64,000 bases of DNA. Source: an uncultured Prevotellaceae bacterium. GTDB taxonomy: Bacteria; Bacteroidota; Bacteroidia; Bacteroidales; Bacteroidaceae. Every line of letters begins with the position of its first letter. Position 1 is the first letter of the stretch. Made by a program: the position numbers and the translations under genes. Shown in pieces: positions 17,235 through 27,500 of this stretch. Under the pieces are notes generated by a model, which did no database searches, had not been told where the DNA came from, and worked only from the letters and a program-made list of their open reading frames with translations. The stretch covers positions 1 through 64,000 of the forward strand of contig CAMHEL010000002.1 of assembly GCA_946184125.1 (NCBI GenBank), written 5' to 3'.

Positions 17235-19361
17235 ATGAATACTACTCCAAGAAAAAAATGCATTCTCATCTTGTGCGTCTGGGCCTGCATGATGGCCTCC
17301 TTTTCCTATGCGCAAGTCCATAGCCAGCATTGGAAGCACACTCTCCGGCAGACTGATGAAACATTTTTCAAAACCGACGAAGCACGGCGCATTGGCGAAC
17401 AACTGATACTCTACCAACGTGTGACAGGCGGATGGCCCAAGAACATAGATATGGTGAAACCACTCACCCAGGAGCAGCATGAGGCAGTGCTTGCCGACAA
17501 ACAGCGTACCGACGACTCCACCATCGACAACGATGCCACCAACATCCAGATGCATTTCCTCGCCCGGCTCTTCCATGCCACCCACGACAAACAGGTGCGC
17601 GAGGCGTTCTGCAAGGCAATGGAATATTTGCTCTCCGGACAATACGACAATGGTGGCTGGCCACAGTTCTGGCCCACACCCCATGGCTATCAGGTGCACA
17701 TCACCTATAACGATGATGCCATGGTCAACACAATGCTCCTTTTGCGCGAAGTGGCAGAAGCCAAGGTGCCTTTTGAGTCTGGCCTCACCACCAAGCCGCT
17801 CCGCAAGCGGGCGGCAGCAGCCTTCGACAAAGGGGTGCAGTGTATTCTGAAGACACAGATACGCGTTGGCGACCAACTCACCGTATGGTGCCAGCAGCAC
17901 GACAGAGTGACCTTCCTGCCTGCTCCTGCGAGAGCGTTCGAGCTACCCTCCTTTTGCTCGCAGGAGAGCGCATCCATCGTCGGCCTGCTCATGTCTCTAC
18001 CCCACCCCGACGAACAGGTGAAGCATGCCGTCCATGCAGCCATGAAATGGTTCGACACCTATAAATTGACCGGACTGCGACTTGAGAGAAAATTCTCAAG
18101 GGAATCGGGAGAACGCGACGTGAGGTTGGTGGAAGACCCTGAAGGCAGCCCCCTCTGGGCACGCTACTATGACTTGATCGATACCAAGCCCTTCGTTTGC
18201 GACCGCGACGGCATTCCGCGACAGCGCCTCGAGGATATCGGCTCGGAACGACGCAATGGCTACGCTTGGTATGGTGACCGTGCGGCATCGCTTTACGACA
18301 TCTACTCGCAGTGGGCCGACAAGTACGACCCTTCGAATAAGGTTTCCATCAGCCTGACAACCAAAGGAGCCAATGAGAATGGACTAATCAAACTGTTTGA
18401 ACCTATGAAGACCGACCCTGAGCTGTTTGATGCCATCATCAAACCCGGGGAATCCATCCAGGCGGTCATCGACCAAGTGCCACGAGACAACAGCAAGCCC
18501 TTTACCATCTTGCTGCGCAAGGGAACATACAAACAGAAAGTCGTCATCTGTCGGCCACACATCGTGATGGTGGGGGAAGACCGCGACAGCACCATCATCG
18601 TCATGGCAGAAACCAAGGAAACACAAACCATCACCGAACATGATGGGAAACCTGTGGGAAATGGTGTGGTGGTGCTGCAGGAAGGAGCCGACGACTGCGT
18701 CATCAGCGGCATGACCATCTACAACAACTATGGGACGACAGTGGAGAACACTACACGCCATCAGATGGCTGTCTTCGGAAGAGCCACGCGCACCATCATC
18801 GTCAACTGCAACATCTGGGCCGATGGCAATGACGCCCTCTCGCTTTGGGCTCCAGAAGGCAACGGCATGTATTACCATGCCGACCTCTTTTTGCGCTGCC
18901 CCGGTGTCGATTTCCTTTGCCCGAGGGGATGGTGCTATGCCACAAGATGCCGTTTCTACGGCGACAGCAGGGCCATTGTCTGGCACGACGGACGTGGAGA
19001 CAAGACCAAGAAACTCGTCATCACCAACTCTCATTTCGATGCTGCAAGTCCCACCGTCCTTGGGCGATATCACCACGATTCTCAATTCTTCTTCGTCGCA
19101 TGCACGATGTCGAAAAACATCCTCGACAGCAACATCAGCTACGCCTATACCGACAAGGTGCTCGACCCTTGCCCATGGGGACAACGGGTGTATTTCTACA
19201 ACTGCACGAGAGAAGGAGGCCATGGAACTTGGATGAACAACAACTTGAGCGAGGCGGAAGGAGCACCCGAATACCACACTGTCACCGCAAGTTGGACGTT
19301 CAACCATCTGTGGGACCCAGAACATGTTGTAAGAGAGTTATGGAAGTATATCTGCTATTGA
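17235..19361 (+). CDS. pectate lyase (PL10-like) fused to pectinesterase (CE8-like), secreted
   Basis: MNTTPRKKCILILCVWACMMASFSYAQ signal; GGWPKNIDM, NGGWPQFWP, ITYNDDAM (PL10); IIKPGESIQAVIDQVPRDNSKPFTILLRKGTYKQKVVI (CE8). The track start 17190 is a possible alternative. Confidence 0.88.
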   Translation: MNTTPRKKCILILCVWACMMASFSYAQVHSQHWKHTLRQTDETFFKTDEARRIGEQLILYQRVTGGWPKNIDMVKPLTQEQHEAVLADKQRTDDSTIDNDATNIQMHFLARLFHATHDKQVREAFCKAMEYLLSGQYDNGGWPQFWPTPHGYQVHITYNDDAMVNTMLLLREVAEAKVPFESGLTTKPLRKRAAAAFDKGVQCILKTQIRVGDQLTVWCQQHDRVTFLPAPARAFELPSFCSQESASIVGLLMSLPHPDEQVKHAVHAAMKWFDTYKLTGLRLERKFSRESGERDVRLVEDPEGSPLWARYYDLIDTKPFVCDRDGIPRQRLEDIGSERRNGYAWYGDRAASLYDIYSQWADKYDPSNKVSISLTTKGANENGLIKLFEPMKTDPELFDAIIKPGESIQAVIDQVPRDNSKPFTILLRKGTYKQKVVICRPHIVMVGEDRDSTIIVMAETKETQTITEHDGKPVGNGVVVLQEGADDCVISGMTIYNNYGTTVENTTRHQMAVFGRATRTIIVNCNIWADGNDALSLWAPEGNGMYYHADLFLRCPGVDFLCPRGWCYATRCRFYGDSRAIVWHDGRGDKTKKLVITNSHFDAASPTVLGRYHHDSQFFFVACTMSKNILDSNISYAYTDKVLDPCPWGQRVYFYNCTREGGHGTWMNNNLSEAEGAPEYHTVTASWTFNHLWDPEHVVRELWKYICY

Positions 19362-19367
19362 ACGAAG

Positions 19368-19395
19368 TTAGGGCTCTGATTTATCAGAGCCCTAA
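19368..19395. terminator. hairpin terminator, perfect 12-bp stem TTAGGGCTCTGA/TCAGAGCCCTAA
   Basis: Perfect inverted repeat with a 4-nt loop just after the PL10-CE8 stop codon. Confidence 0.7.
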
Positions 19396-19432
19396 CCTTG
19401 TAAATACCTAAAAGATGACGTGGGAGTCTTTA

Positions 19433-19774
19433 CTATTCCGCAAATTCCAAAACGTCAAGAACTTCTTCCTCTTTTTCAGCTTGCTTTGTTTCTTCGGCTT
19501 CCATAGTTTCTTTTCCCTTCAACTTTTTTTCCTCCATCTTGCGAATTGTTTCTCTCCATTGCTTCAAGAACTCTTTCATATCGTATTTAAGATCTTTCAC
19601 TTCGCTAAACCTAAAAATTCTGCTTGCAATCACATATTCTTCAATTTTCTTTCTCAAGGTAGGCAAGGTCCTATACTGAGTCATCTCAACCGGATCCAAC
19701 TCGAAACTAAAGCACTTACCCACATTTTTACCATTCACTTCTTCAATCTTGATGACATTAATCCTTGTTTTCAT
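19433..19774 (-). CDS. small Glu/Lys-rich hypothetical protein
   Basis: 113-aa ORF with a normal start, facing the upstream terminator. Confidence 0.5.
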   Translation of the reverse strand: MKTRINVIKIEEVNGKNVGKCFSFELDPVEMTQYRTLPTLRKKIEEYVIASRIFRFSEVKDLKYDMKEFLKQWRETIRKMEEKKLKGKETMEAEETKQAEKEEEVLDVLEFAE

Positions 19775-20137
19775 TTCTTAAATTTTTAAGTTAGACGCAA
19801 ATTATAATACCACATGTACTTAAAAGGTAACCCGTTTTTCGATTGTTTTTCATCTTTTTCCTTTCTTTTTTTCTACTTTTCCGATAGTGTGTTTAGTAAG
19901 TTTCTGACAATAGACTTGTTCACAAATCACAAAGTTACAGATTATTTCTCAAAAAACATCAAAACCGCCTACTTTTTTTTGAATTACACCCGTGTGAAAG
20001 AGTGTTTTACGGTGAATCGCCAAAAAACCGACCCGACGATTCAGAAATCAGATTGCTTGAACTATCCAACGATTGTTTAAACTCCCATACAAGATTATTT
20101 TTTGTTCCGAAAAAATGTGGGATAATCATTTTTTTTA

Positions 20138-20145
20138 TACTTTTG
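20138..20145 (+). promoter_or_regulatory. Bacteroidetes -7 promoter element (TACTTTTG)
   Basis: Upstream of the esterase gene. Confidence 0.5.
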
Positions 20146-20243
20146 CAGAATGATGTGCAGCTGAAGGTGTTCATGCATTTTATGCCATCGTGAAAGTATA
20201 ATAGCCGGACACCCATTATTTCTACCACTAACGACCAAAGACA

Positions 20244-21419
20244 ATGATGAGAACGAAAAGAATGATGCTGGCCGTGATGATGACGACCATTTTCTGCATT
20301 CAAATTGCAGCACAGGGATTCCAAAGGGAGTCTTTCCCCGAAGGGTCTTTTTCACCTGTTACCAATGTCAACCGTGGCTCCTATCCCCGCGTGCTATCCG
20401 ACAACAGCGTGATGTTCCGTGTGAATGCGCCACAGGCCCAAAACGTGCAAATCGACCTTTGCGGCACCAAATATGACATGACCAAGACGGAAGCCGGTAT
20501 GTGGACGGTAACCACCAAGCCACAGGTGCCCGGTTTCCACTACTACTTTCTGATTGTGGATGGCGTGTCGGTGGCCGACCCTGCCAGTCAGACTTTTTAT
20601 GGTTGTGGCCGATGGTCGAGTGCCATAGAGATACCAGAGGCGGGGATGGCTGATTTCGAGGTGAAGGATGTGCCTCACGGCGAGATTCACACTGTAAATT
20701 ATTATAGTAAAGTGGATGAGTCATGGAGGCCGCTGATGATTTATACCCCAGCAGGTTACAACGAGGGTAAGGAAGACTATCCTGTGGTATATATACAGCA
20801 CGGAGGTGGCGAGGACCACCGTGGATGGATGGAGCAAGGCCGCACAGCACAGATTATGGACAACCTGATAGCAGCCGGCAAGGCCGTGCCAATGATTGTG
20901 GTGAGCGCCAACAGCAACGTACGTTCACGCAATGGCGGGTTCGGTGGTGGTTACAGCTGGCAAGGCATGCAGGCTTTCCGCAGCGAACTCATAAATCATG
21001 TCATCCCGTTCGTGGAGAAGAACTACCGAGTCAAGAAAGACCGCAAGAGCCGTGCCATGTGCGGATTGTCGATGGGCGGTGGACAGTCATTCTACATTGG
21101 CCTTCGCGACCCCGAGGTGTTTGCCAACGTGGGAGTGTTCTCAACAGGAATGTTCGGCGGCATTTCTGGCGCATCAAACTTTGATTTGGAGGCTGAGGTG
21201 CCGGGAATGTTGTCCAATACCAAGACATTCAACAAACAGTTTGACGTGTTCTTCGTAAGTTGCGGCGAGCAAGACCCACGCATAGAATATACACGCAACA
21301 TAGTGAAAAAGATGCGAGACGGAGGCGTGGAGGTGCGTTTCAACTCCTATCCAGGCGACCATGAGTGGCAGGTGTGGCGAAAATCACTGCACGAATTCGC
21401 TCAATATCTCTTCAGGTAG
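20244..21419 (+). CDS. secreted esterase, CBM48-like N-terminal domain plus CE1-type catalytic domain (feruloyl/acetyl xylan esterase-like)
   Basis: Signal; VMFRVNAPQAQNVQIDLCGTKYDMTK...PGFHYYFLIVDGVSVADPAS (CBM48-like); YTPAGYNEGKEDYPVVYIQHGGGED; CGLSMGGGQSFYIGL. Confidence 0.88.
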   Translation: MMRTKRMMLAVMMTTIFCIQIAAQGFQRESFPEGSFSPVTNVNRGSYPRVLSDNSVMFRVNAPQAQNVQIDLCGTKYDMTKTEAGMWTVTTKPQVPGFHYYFLIVDGVSVADPASQTFYGCGRWSSAIEIPEAGMADFEVKDVPHGEIHTVNYYSKVDESWRPLMIYTPAGYNEGKEDYPVVYIQHGGGEDHRGWMEQGRTAQIMDNLIAAGKAVPMIVVSANSNVRSRNGGFGGGYSWQGMQAFRSELINHVIPFVEKNYRVKKDRKSRAMCGLSMGGGQSFYIGLRDPEVFANVGVFSTGMFGGISGASNFDLEAEVPGMLSNTKTFNKQFDVFFVSCGEQDPRIEYTRNIVKKMRDGGVEVRFNSYPGDHEWQVWRKSLHEFAQYLFR

Positions 21420-21428
21420 GATCAGCAT

Positions 21429-22118
21429 ATGACAGGCACCATCGTCAATACAGCCACCATCATCGCGGGCGGCATTATCGGGGCACTGCTCCACCGGGGA
21501 ATAAAAGAACAGTACAAGGAAGTGCTGTACACAAGCCTGGGACTGGCGTCGTTGGCCATCGGCCTCAACGCCACCATCTCACATTTCAGCGAATCGGAAT
21601 ACCCTGTACTCTTCATCGTGTCGCTGGCGATAGGCGGTGTCGTGGGCACCGCTCTTGATATCGACGGACATTTCAAACGCATGGTGGACAAATTCTCCAA
21701 ACAGGGAGAGGGACAGAAAAACCGTTTGGCCGATGGGCTTGCCACAGCCATCCTGCTCTATTGCATCGGTCCTCTGTCGATGCTCGGCCCTGTGTTCTCT
21801 GCCCTCAAGGGCGACCACACCTTTCTTTTCACCAACGCCACACTCGACTTCGTCTCATCCATGGTGTTCGCCTCCACCTATGGCATAGGCATGATTCTCG
21901 CCGCACCAGTGCTCTTCTGTTGGCAGGGCATGTTCTGGTTGGTGGCCAAACTCTCTGCATCTGCCATCAGCGATGCCCTGATGGCTGAACTGCTGATTGT
22001 CGGTGGATTACTCATTACCGGAAGTGGACTGTCGCTCCTCCAACTGAAGGACTGCCGGACACTCAATCTGCTTCCCGCACTGCTCGTACCCGTCATCTGG
22101 TTCTTCCTTAGGTCTTAG
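21429..22118 (+). CDS. DUF554 family membrane protein
   Basis: MTGTIVNTATIIAGGIIGALLHRGIKEQYKE...GLASLAIGLNATI...LAIGGVVGTALDID. Confidence 0.88.
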   Translation: MTGTIVNTATIIAGGIIGALLHRGIKEQYKEVLYTSLGLASLAIGLNATISHFSESEYPVLFIVSLAIGGVVGTALDIDGHFKRMVDKFSKQGEGQKNRLADGLATAILLYCIGPLSMLGPVFSALKGDHTFLFTNATLDFVSSMVFASTYGIGMILAAPVLFCWQGMFWLVAKLSASAISDALMAELLIVGGLLITGSGLSLLQLKDCRTLNLLPALLVPVIWFFLRS

Positions 22119-22274
22119 GCTTTAGACGCTAGACCTTAGACGCTAGACCTTAGACTTTAGACCTTAGGCTTTAGACTTTAGACTTTAGACTTTAGACCTT
22201 AGACTTTAGGCTTTAGACTTTAGACTTTAGACCTTAGACCTTAGGCTTTAGGCTTTAGGCTTTAGACCTTAGAC
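22107..22274 (+). repeat. 24-copy tandem heptamer array, consensus YTTAGRC
   Basis: 168 bp in 7-bp register (cttaggt cttaggc tttagac gctagac cttagac ...), starting inside the last codons of the DUF554 ORF. Confidence 0.92.
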
Positions 22275-22287
22275 TTGAGCCACCGTG

Positions 22288-22307
22288 GGGCGACCGTCAG
22301 GTCGCCC
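22288..22307. repeat. perfect GC-rich hairpin GGGCGACC-gtca-GGTCGCCC
   Basis: 8-bp stem read directly. Confidence 0.7.
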
Positions 22308-22398
22308 GCCATGAGTTTCGAGAACCAACGAACTAATGTCTAAACTCCCAAACTCCTAAACTCCCTCAAAAAACTCAAAAACTCAAAACCTCTAAATA

Positions 22399-23421
22399 AT
22401 GACAAAAATAGTAATACTTGACGGCTACACCGCTATCGGAAGGAGTTGCGAATGCCAAAGCACAGACGCCGACGGCGAAGACCAGAAAACAAAAGGCCTT
22501 ACAAACCCAGATGACTTCCCATGGATGGAACTGGCGCGACTTGGCACTTTGAAAGTGTATGACCGCACGAAGCCCGAAGAGACCGTGGCAAGAGCTGCCG
22601 AGGCAGACATTGTGCTGACCAACAAGGTGATTCTCAACAGGGAAACCCTGTCGCAACTGCCACGACTGAGATATATCGGCGTGCTTGCCACAGGCTACAA
22701 TGTGGTGGACATAGAGGCTGCCCACCAATGTGGTATCACTGTGACCAACGTGCCGGCATACAGCACTGAGAGCGTGGCACAGATGGTGTTTGCACATCTG
22801 CTGACCGTCACCAACCGCACAGAGCATTACGCCGTGGCCAACCGCAATGGCCGATGGAGCCATAATCCCGATTTCTGCTACTGGGACACCGAGTTGACCG
22901 AACTGGCGGGGAAGACCTTCGGAGTGGTGGGGTTAGGAAACATTGGAAGCCGCGTAGCACAGATTGCCCTGGCTTTTGGCATGAAAGTCAAGGCTCTGAC
23001 AAGCAAGGAGGAAAATAAACTGGCTCAAGGCATCGAAAAGGCAACGCTCGAAGAGTTGCTCGCCACATCAGACGTCATCTCGCTGCACTGTCCGTTGACC
23101 CAAACGACACACCACATCATCAATTCCGATACCTTGAAACTGGTAAAACCCACAGCCATAGTCATCAATACCGGACGGGGACCTTTGGTTGACGACCAAG
23201 CCATGGCGGATGCCCTCACCAAAGGACAACTCTCCGCATTCTGTGCAGATGTACTTAGCGAGGAACCGCCAGGCATCACCAACCCGCTGCTGAGGCACCC
23301 AAACGCCTTTATCACCCCCCATATCGCCTGGGCTACAAGAGAGGCGCGCAACCGATTGATACAGGTTGCCACCGAGAATGTCAGAGCATTCCTTAACGGT
23401 AAACCACAAAACAAGGTATGA
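22399..23421 (+). CDS. D-2-hydroxyacid dehydrogenase (hydroxypyruvate/glycerate dehydrogenase-like)
   Basis: VVGLGNIGSRVAQIALAFG; NTGRGPLVDDQAMADAL; ITPHIAWATREARNRL. Confidence 0.92.
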   Translation: MTKIVILDGYTAIGRSCECQSTDADGEDQKTKGLTNPDDFPWMELARLGTLKVYDRTKPEETVARAAEADIVLTNKVILNRETLSQLPRLRYIGVLATGYNVVDIEAAHQCGITVTNVPAYSTESVAQMVFAHLLTVTNRTEHYAVANRNGRWSHNPDFCYWDTELTELAGKTFGVVGLGNIGSRVAQIALAFGMKVKALTSKEENKLAQGIEKATLEELLATSDVISLHCPLTQTTHHIINSDTLKLVKPTAIVINTGRGPLVDDQAMADALTKGQLSAFCADVLSEEPPGITNPLLRHPNAFITPHIAWATREARNRLIQVATENVRAFLNGKPQNKV

Positions 23422-24497
23422 AAGCAAAGATTATCGTGGCCATCGACTCGTTCAAAGGCTGCCTGACTTCGGCAGAGGCCAACAAAGCCGCGGCTGAGGG
23501 TATCCGGCAGAGCATGCCCGGCGCAGAGGTGATACAAATCCCTGTCAGCGATGGCGGAGAGGGGTGGCTTGAAGCCTTTCAGACAGCTCTTGGAGGCGAG
23601 ATGGTGGAGGTCAACGTCAAAGACCCGCTGATGCGGCCCATCGTGGGGCAATATCTTGTGAAAGGCGACAAGGCACTGATTGAGATAGCAAAAGCATCGG
23701 GGCTGACACTGCTCAGTGAGGAAGAGCGAAACCCCATGGTGACTACCAGCTATGGCACAGGACAGCTCGTGGTGGACGCGGTACGACGTGGCTGCAGGCA
23801 CATCATCGTAGGACTTGGCGGCAGCGCCACAAGCGACTGCGGCATAGGAATGCTTCGTGCCATCATCGATGCCTTTGCAAAGCATAAGACATGGGATGAA
23901 GTCAACATGCTGAACGACGTTTCCTTCACCATCGCCACTGATGTCACCAATCCGCTCTGTGGCGTGAACGGAGCGGCACATGTCTTCGCACCTCAGAAAG
24001 GAGCCACGGCAGAGATGGTTCGGTCTCTCGACGCCCGCGCGGAGCGATTCGCCGAACTTTCAGCCAAGCACTTCGGCTACGACCGCAGCAATGTGCCTGG
24101 CGCTGGAGCTGCCGGAGGATTAGGATATGCCTTCCTGCAATATATGAATGCGGAGTGCCGTTCGGGATATGACCTTCTGCTGGATGCCGTGCATTTCGAT
24201 GACATGCTCAAAAGCGCCAGTCTCGTCTTCACCGGAGAGGGAGCCGCCGACCGTCAGACACTGATGGGTAAACTGCCATACGGTATCCTACAGCGAGCCA
24301 AAGCGAAACACGTGCCGGTAGTTCTCATAGCAGGACGCGTCAACGATGGACAGCAACTGATTGAGGCCGGTTTCTCGCGAGCAACATGCATTCATCCTCC
24401 ACAATTGCCACTCGAAGAAGGAATGAAGCCAGAAACAGCGAAGGAGAATATTGGCAAGACCGTGCGAAATGAACTGTCCGTCTGCCTCGGCCAGTGA
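23418..24497 (+). CDS. glxK: glycerate kinase
   Basis: VAIDSFKGCLTSAEANKAAAEGI; PVSDGGEGWLEAF; IIVGLGGSATSDCGIGM; overlaps the dehydrogenase by ATGA. Confidence 0.92.
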   Translation: MKAKIIVAIDSFKGCLTSAEANKAAAEGIRQSMPGAEVIQIPVSDGGEGWLEAFQTALGGEMVEVNVKDPLMRPIVGQYLVKGDKALIEIAKASGLTLLSEEERNPMVTTSYGTGQLVVDAVRRGCRHIIVGLGGSATSDCGIGMLRAIIDAFAKHKTWDEVNMLNDVSFTIATDVTNPLCGVNGAAHVFAPQKGATAEMVRSLDARAERFAELSAKHFGYDRSNVPGAGAAGGLGYAFLQYMNAECRSGYDLLLDAVHFDDMLKSASLVFTGEGAADRQTLMGKLPYGILQRAKAKHVPVVLIAGRVNDGQQLIEAGFSRATCIHPPQLPLEEGMKPETAKENIGKTVRNELSVCLGQ

Positions 24498-24535
24498 AGT
24501 TGAGCATACACTCTCCAGCTCACTCGCCACATGCA

Positions 24536-27500
24536 TCAAGGCTTGACGATGCGCTCATTGAATTCTATCTCTACGATGCGCAACTCGTTCTTGCTATCAG
24601 CTCCATTCGCAGCCTTGAAGAGGTCGAGTTCTCCTGCAGCTGGCTCTGCCACTTCAACGATACCGCCGAAAGCATCCTTATCCTTTCCTGCTCCTTTGAG
24701 TCGGATGGTGAACTCATTGGCCTTCACCCGTTGCGTCGGCTTCAGGTGGACGTATCCCAAACTGCGCTCGGTCTCACCACTCCAGATGAGTTGTTTGCCG
24801 GCATAGACCTCGAGAGGATAGCTTCGCAACCGCCACCCAGTGAGCTTGAGACAGATGTCGTCGATGACCGTCTTACGGGCCAAGCGGTAAGTAACCCATG
24901 CTGTGGACAGCCGCCCATCGTTTTTCCATTCCGAGAGTTCGTTGTCGTCGAAACTGTTGGCTGCATGGTCGGTGTCGCAGCCCGCTTCAGCCGACACGAT
25001 TTCCACCTCACGGGCTTGCTCCTGATAAGAAGGCGCTGAAGGCGTCATGCCACGGTCAAGACGGCCTTTAAGCGTCAGGTGGGGCAAAGACTTCTCGGTA
25101 TCCACGGCGTGGGTCATGACCACTGAATAAGCAGGTTTCACCCCTGCGGCACTGGCAGCGAAACGTATCTCGCCAGGATGGGTGGTGCTGCGTACAAGCA
25201 CACGATTGACCCCACACTCAAGGGGAAGATGCATAGCACCGACATAATTGTCGGATATATTCTTCGTGGCGGCTGCATCGAGCAAGCCAGAAGGACGGTT
25301 GTCGTCAGGACGCTGCATCGCCTCGTTGTTGCGAGTGCCGATGCCACCTATCCATTTCCCCTCTCCCCAGAACTCGAAATGAACCATGCGGTTGTCTAAC
25401 GGGCAGCGGCGTCCCTGCCTGTCGACGGCTTCTACCTGGAAGAGCACCATGTCAGCACCATCGGCCTTCATGCCCTCAGGATTCTCTATGGTGGTGATTT
25501 TCAACTGATAAGGCTCGCCGCTTGTTTCTATCTTATAACGACTACCATCGGAAGCCACCGCTTCAAGAGTGCCAGGCTCGAATGCGACGTCGTCGAAGGT
25601 GAAGAGATAACGATAACTCTGCCGTCCCTTACCCAGCGAGCGGCCATTCAGGAACAGTTCTACTTCATCGGCGGTCGACACCACATAAACGGGCTTCACC
25701 ACGGCAGCAGCTTTCTCCGTTTTCCTGACGTGCTCAGTGTCCCCATAATTCCAGTGCCCTACGATATAGGTTTGCGGCGTCTCGGGCTCCACCCACCCGT
25801 TCCACATCACCTGATGGGCAAAGTAGGCATCTTTGGGGATGCGCATGGCATCCGTCACACCACTGGTGCGGTAGTTTGACTCGCCACGGTGATGGGTGTT
25901 GGTGTCACTGAAGACTATCTTCACCCCTCCCGACGACACTCGGGTGCCCGTCCCCGGGCGCTCACGCCAATAATCATACCAACGCCGCACCATCTCGACT
26001 GCGAACTGGTCCATGTTGTGATTGTACTCCAAGGCTGGTTTGCCCCTGTAGAGCGGACCATCGCCCTCCTTGTGATAGGGATAGCTGTACTCGTCCCAAT
26101 ATTTCCTCAACCCCTCGTCGCGGCAATACTCCATCGCCCACATCGGATGCTTCTTCGACTTGTTGATGTAGAGCATCTCACCGCCATATTCCGCCTCGTC
26201 GATGTCGAGCATCTCACGGCTGCCGATGGCTCGTCCACCGTGGGGGTCATACTCATCGCGGATGGCTTTCATTTCAATCATGTGCTCACGGCTGATGCTC
26301 TCATTCCCGCTCTCATAAAAGAGGATGCTGGGATTGTTGCGGTTGTAGATGATGGCATCGCGCATCACATCACGCCGTTGCTGCCATCGTGGACCCTCCA
26401 CGTCCTTCTCGGCGTCACCGGCGGGCATGGCCTGTGGCAGACCTACGCGGTCGCACGATTCCACGTCCTGCTTCCAGGGGGTGATGTGCATCCATCGCAC
26501 CATATTGGCGCCCGACTTCACCATCAGGTCGTTGGAATAGTCGCTGAGCCATGCAGGAACCGATATGCCCACGCCCGGCCACTCATTGCTGGTGCGCTGG
26601 GCATAGCCATGCACCATCATCACGCGGTCGTTCAGCCATATCTTACCTTCTCCGTACTTGGTTTTCCTAAATCCGGTGCGATTGACGACACAATCGGCCA
26701 CCGAACCATCGTCGGACTTCAGCATCGTCCTGACTTGATAGAGATATCCATAGCCCCACGACCAGAAATGCAAGCCTTCCACCATCTTTTGGGTCTTGAC
26801 GATACGCGTCTCGCCGGGATGCAGCGTGACACGGTCACCATCGAAACGCGCCACCTCGAGCCCATCGGCATCGATGACCTGAGCACAGAAGGTAAAAGAA
26901 CGCTCCCTCGTGTCTTCGTTTCTCACCTGAGACTCTGCATGAACCACTGCCCTGCGGCCCTCGATATCGAAATCGGTTGCATAGACATAAGTGCCCGTTG
27001 TCCCAAGGATGCTGTACAGAGGCAACGTCTGGTAAAGGCGGTCTGTGACATGTAGATATACATTTTTGGGGATGCCACCATAGTTGGCGTTGAAGTTGCG
27101 GTCGTTCCATTGATAGCGGCTCTGATACTCCCTTGAGTGGTATGTCCAACTGTTGTCGCAGCGTACAGCGAGAACATTCCTGCTTATCATGCGTCCATCG
27201 TCAGAGCGCACGGTATCCGACAAATAAGGAGTCAGGTCAAACCCGCAAGCCATCACGCCATTCTCGCTGTAACCCAAGTGATGGCCATTGAGATAGAAGT
27301 CTGCTCCTTGACGCACTCCCTCGAACTCGACAAACACCTTCTTACCGGCAACCTCCGCCAAATCGAAGGTCTTCCTGTACCACACGACGGTGTCGGTCAA
27401 GTCAACGATATCCTTGCGGAATGCCTCATCACCATTGAAAGCATAGGGCAATGTCACCTGCTGCCATCGAGAGTCATCGAATTCTGGTTTCATTGCCTCC

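Noticed and set aside
18384-19325. 313-aa antisense ORF over the PL10-CE8 gene
   Set aside because: Shadow ORF; conserved coding evidence lies on the + strand.
22107-22281. CRISPR array or telomere-like repeat
   Set aside because: Units are 7 bp and contiguous without spacers, so not CRISPR; similarity to TTTAGGG telomere repeats is coincidental in a bacterial chromosome.
23025-23981. 318-aa antisense ORF across the dehydrogenase/glycerate kinase genes
   Set aside because: Spans two conserved genes on the opposite strand; no motif support.
25889-27055. 388-aa + strand ORF opposite GH2
   Set aside because: Shadow ORF with His/Val-rich nonsense composition.
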